Positions 57,532 to 58,133 of a DNA stretch of 58,133 bases are shown piece after piece. Source of the DNA: Magnetospirillum molischianum DSM 120 (GTDB lineage Bacteria > Pseudomonadota > Alphaproteobacteria > Rhodospirillales > Magnetospirillaceae); NCBI RefSeq assembly GCF_000294655.1, contig NZ_CAHP01000010.1, positions 45,518 through 103,650 on the forward strand, given 5' to 3'. Position numbers and translations under genes: made by a program. A model generated the notes under the pieces. It saw only the letters and a program-made list of their open reading frames with translations. It was not told where the DNA came from and did no database searches. Within the stretch, counting starts at the first letter, position 1. Each line of letters begins with the position of its first letter.

Positions 57532-58133
57532 ATGGCCGACACCGACCGCCGCGCCCGCTATCTGCGCCGCCTCGACGCACTGAAGGCAGAGCGGTCATCG
57601 TTTGTCAGCCACTGGCAGGATATTTCCACCCACCTGTTGCCGCGTCGGGGCCGCTTCCTGACCACCGATCGCAATAAGGGCGACCGGCGCAACGGCGACA
57701 TCATCGACAACACCGGCACCATCGCGCATCGCACCCTGGCGTCAGGTCTGATGTCCGGCGTTACGTCTCCGGCCCGGCCTTGGTTCCGCCTTGGCGCTCC
57801 TGATCCGGCGCTGGCCGAGGACGCCGAGGTTAAGACGTGGCTGTCCGATGTCGAGCGGTTGATGCGCGAGGTGTTCAACCGATCGAGCCTCTACAACGCG
57901 CTCTACTCGGTCTATGAGGAATTGGCCGCGTTCGGCACGGCAGCGATGCTGGTCTACGAGAACATGGCCCCGGAAGGACCGATCATCACCTGCCAGACCC
58001 TGACGGCGGGCGAGTATTGGGTGGCGCAGAACAGCGCCGGTCAGGTCGACACCCTCTACCGCGAATACAGCATGACTGTCGGCCAGTTGGTCGAGGAGTT
58101 CGGCGAAAGCGTGGTAAGCCAGTCTGTCCGCGA
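57532..58133 (+). CDS. Head-to-tail portal protein, podovirus type, N-terminal part
   Basis: The first 200 codons are in the window and the gene runs off the right edge. The translation (MADTDRRARYLRRLDALKAE, then WQDISTHLLPRRGRFL, TGTIAHRTLASGLMSGVTSP, ARPWFRLGAPD) matches the T7-like head-to-tail connector family. It forms the dodecameric DNA gate of the head. Its type indicates a short-tailed phage. Confidence 0.88.
   Translation, partial: MADTDRRARYLRRLDALKAERSSFVSHWQDISTHLLPRRGRFLTTDRNKGDRRNGDIIDNTGTIAHRTLASGLMSGVTSPARPWFRLGAPDPALAEDAEVKTWLSDVERLMREVFNRSSLYNALYSVYEELAAFGTAAMLVYENMAPEGPIITCQTLTAGEYWVAQNSAGQVDTLYREYSMTVGQLVEEFGESVVSQSVR

Larger units (their letters stand above)
37004..58133. 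mobile_element. Temperate podovirus-like prophage, right end outside the window
   Basis: From the tRNA-Ser gene to the right edge the genes are phage-type: AlpA-like protein, RecE-like nuclease with its ATPase partner, a divergent repressor/Cro switch, RusA, DUF1376 replication protein, small and large terminase, and a T7-like head-to-tail portal. The orientation is left operon leftward, right operon rightward, as in lambdoid maps. No integrase, structural or lysis genes are visible, so at least the morphogenesis half is beyond the window. The exact attachment site cannot be set from one end. Confidence 0.88.

Noticed and set aside
1-58133. CRISPR arrays and insertion sequences
   Set aside because: No regularly spaced repeats with unique spacers and no transposase-like product or paired terminal repeats were seen; the large direct repeat at 15.4-18.9 kb is a gene duplication.

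Overview
The window looks like chromosomal DNA of a GC-rich alphaproteobacterium, probably of the order Rhodospirillales (Magnetospirillum/Phaeospirillum-like). This is judged from the protein families and codon use; no database search was possible. Left of about 36.9 kb it is chromosomal backbone with a few accessory insertions. Right of a tRNA-Ser gene it is a temperate phage genome that runs off the right edge.

Backbone, 1 to 36.9 kb. The first 6.5 kb hold the 5' end of cimA, rpoH with its leader and promoter, ndk, a YheS-type ABC-F ATPase, an orphan sensor kinase and holC. At 6.8-15.4 kb lies a complete copper/silver-type efflux locus. A kinase/regulator pair is divergent from a periplasmic FixH/YtkA-like protein and an RND pump (outer-membrane channel, adaptor, CusA-like pump). 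TTACA repeats between the two units are a candidate operator. At 15.4-21 kb two almost identical 545-residue outer-membrane proteins stand in tandem. Each joins a small 8-strand-type barrel to a second barrel that keeps the catalytic pairs of omptin proteases. Between them lies a 139-bp piece of opgC, whose intact copy follows with a SGNH hydrolase, so the history of the duplication can be read from the DNA. Then come two adjacent M17 aminopeptidases, a rubrerythrin-like protein, a TPR/SPINDLY-type glycosyltransferase, cobA-cbiX (sirohaem/cobalamin), a metallo-beta-lactamase-fold hydrolase, menA, and a full pstSCAB-phoU-phoB operon behind a PHO box.

Prophage, about 36.9 kb to the right edge. 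A tRNA-Ser(UGA) gene with a strong terminator marks the probable left boundary; no integrase is visible in the window. A leftward early operon encodes a DUF1376-free recombination set: an AlpA-like protein, a RecA-like ATPase, a RecE-like nuclease, a zinc-finger protein and several tiny coupled genes. A variable cargo block follows (40.9-48.6 kb) with secreted proteins and lipoproteins, GNAT, LysR, a phospholipase-D-like nuclease, a retropepsin-like protease and a DUF4160/DUF2442-HTH pair. Next are a divergent repressor/Cro-like switch, small early genes, a RusA resolvase, a DUF1376 replication-type gene with repeats inside it, late-control candidates, both terminase subunits and a podovirus-type portal.

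The most interesting signals are: (1) the barrel-omptin fusion, its duplication scar, and divergence confined to the protease half; (2) one 14-bp palindrome used at both the switch and the early operon about 8 kb away, which looks like a phage immunity regulon; (3) iteron-like repeats on a 22-bp grid inside the DUF1376 gene, arranged as in a lambda-O-type internal origin; and (4) a small phage gene split by one in-frame stop.
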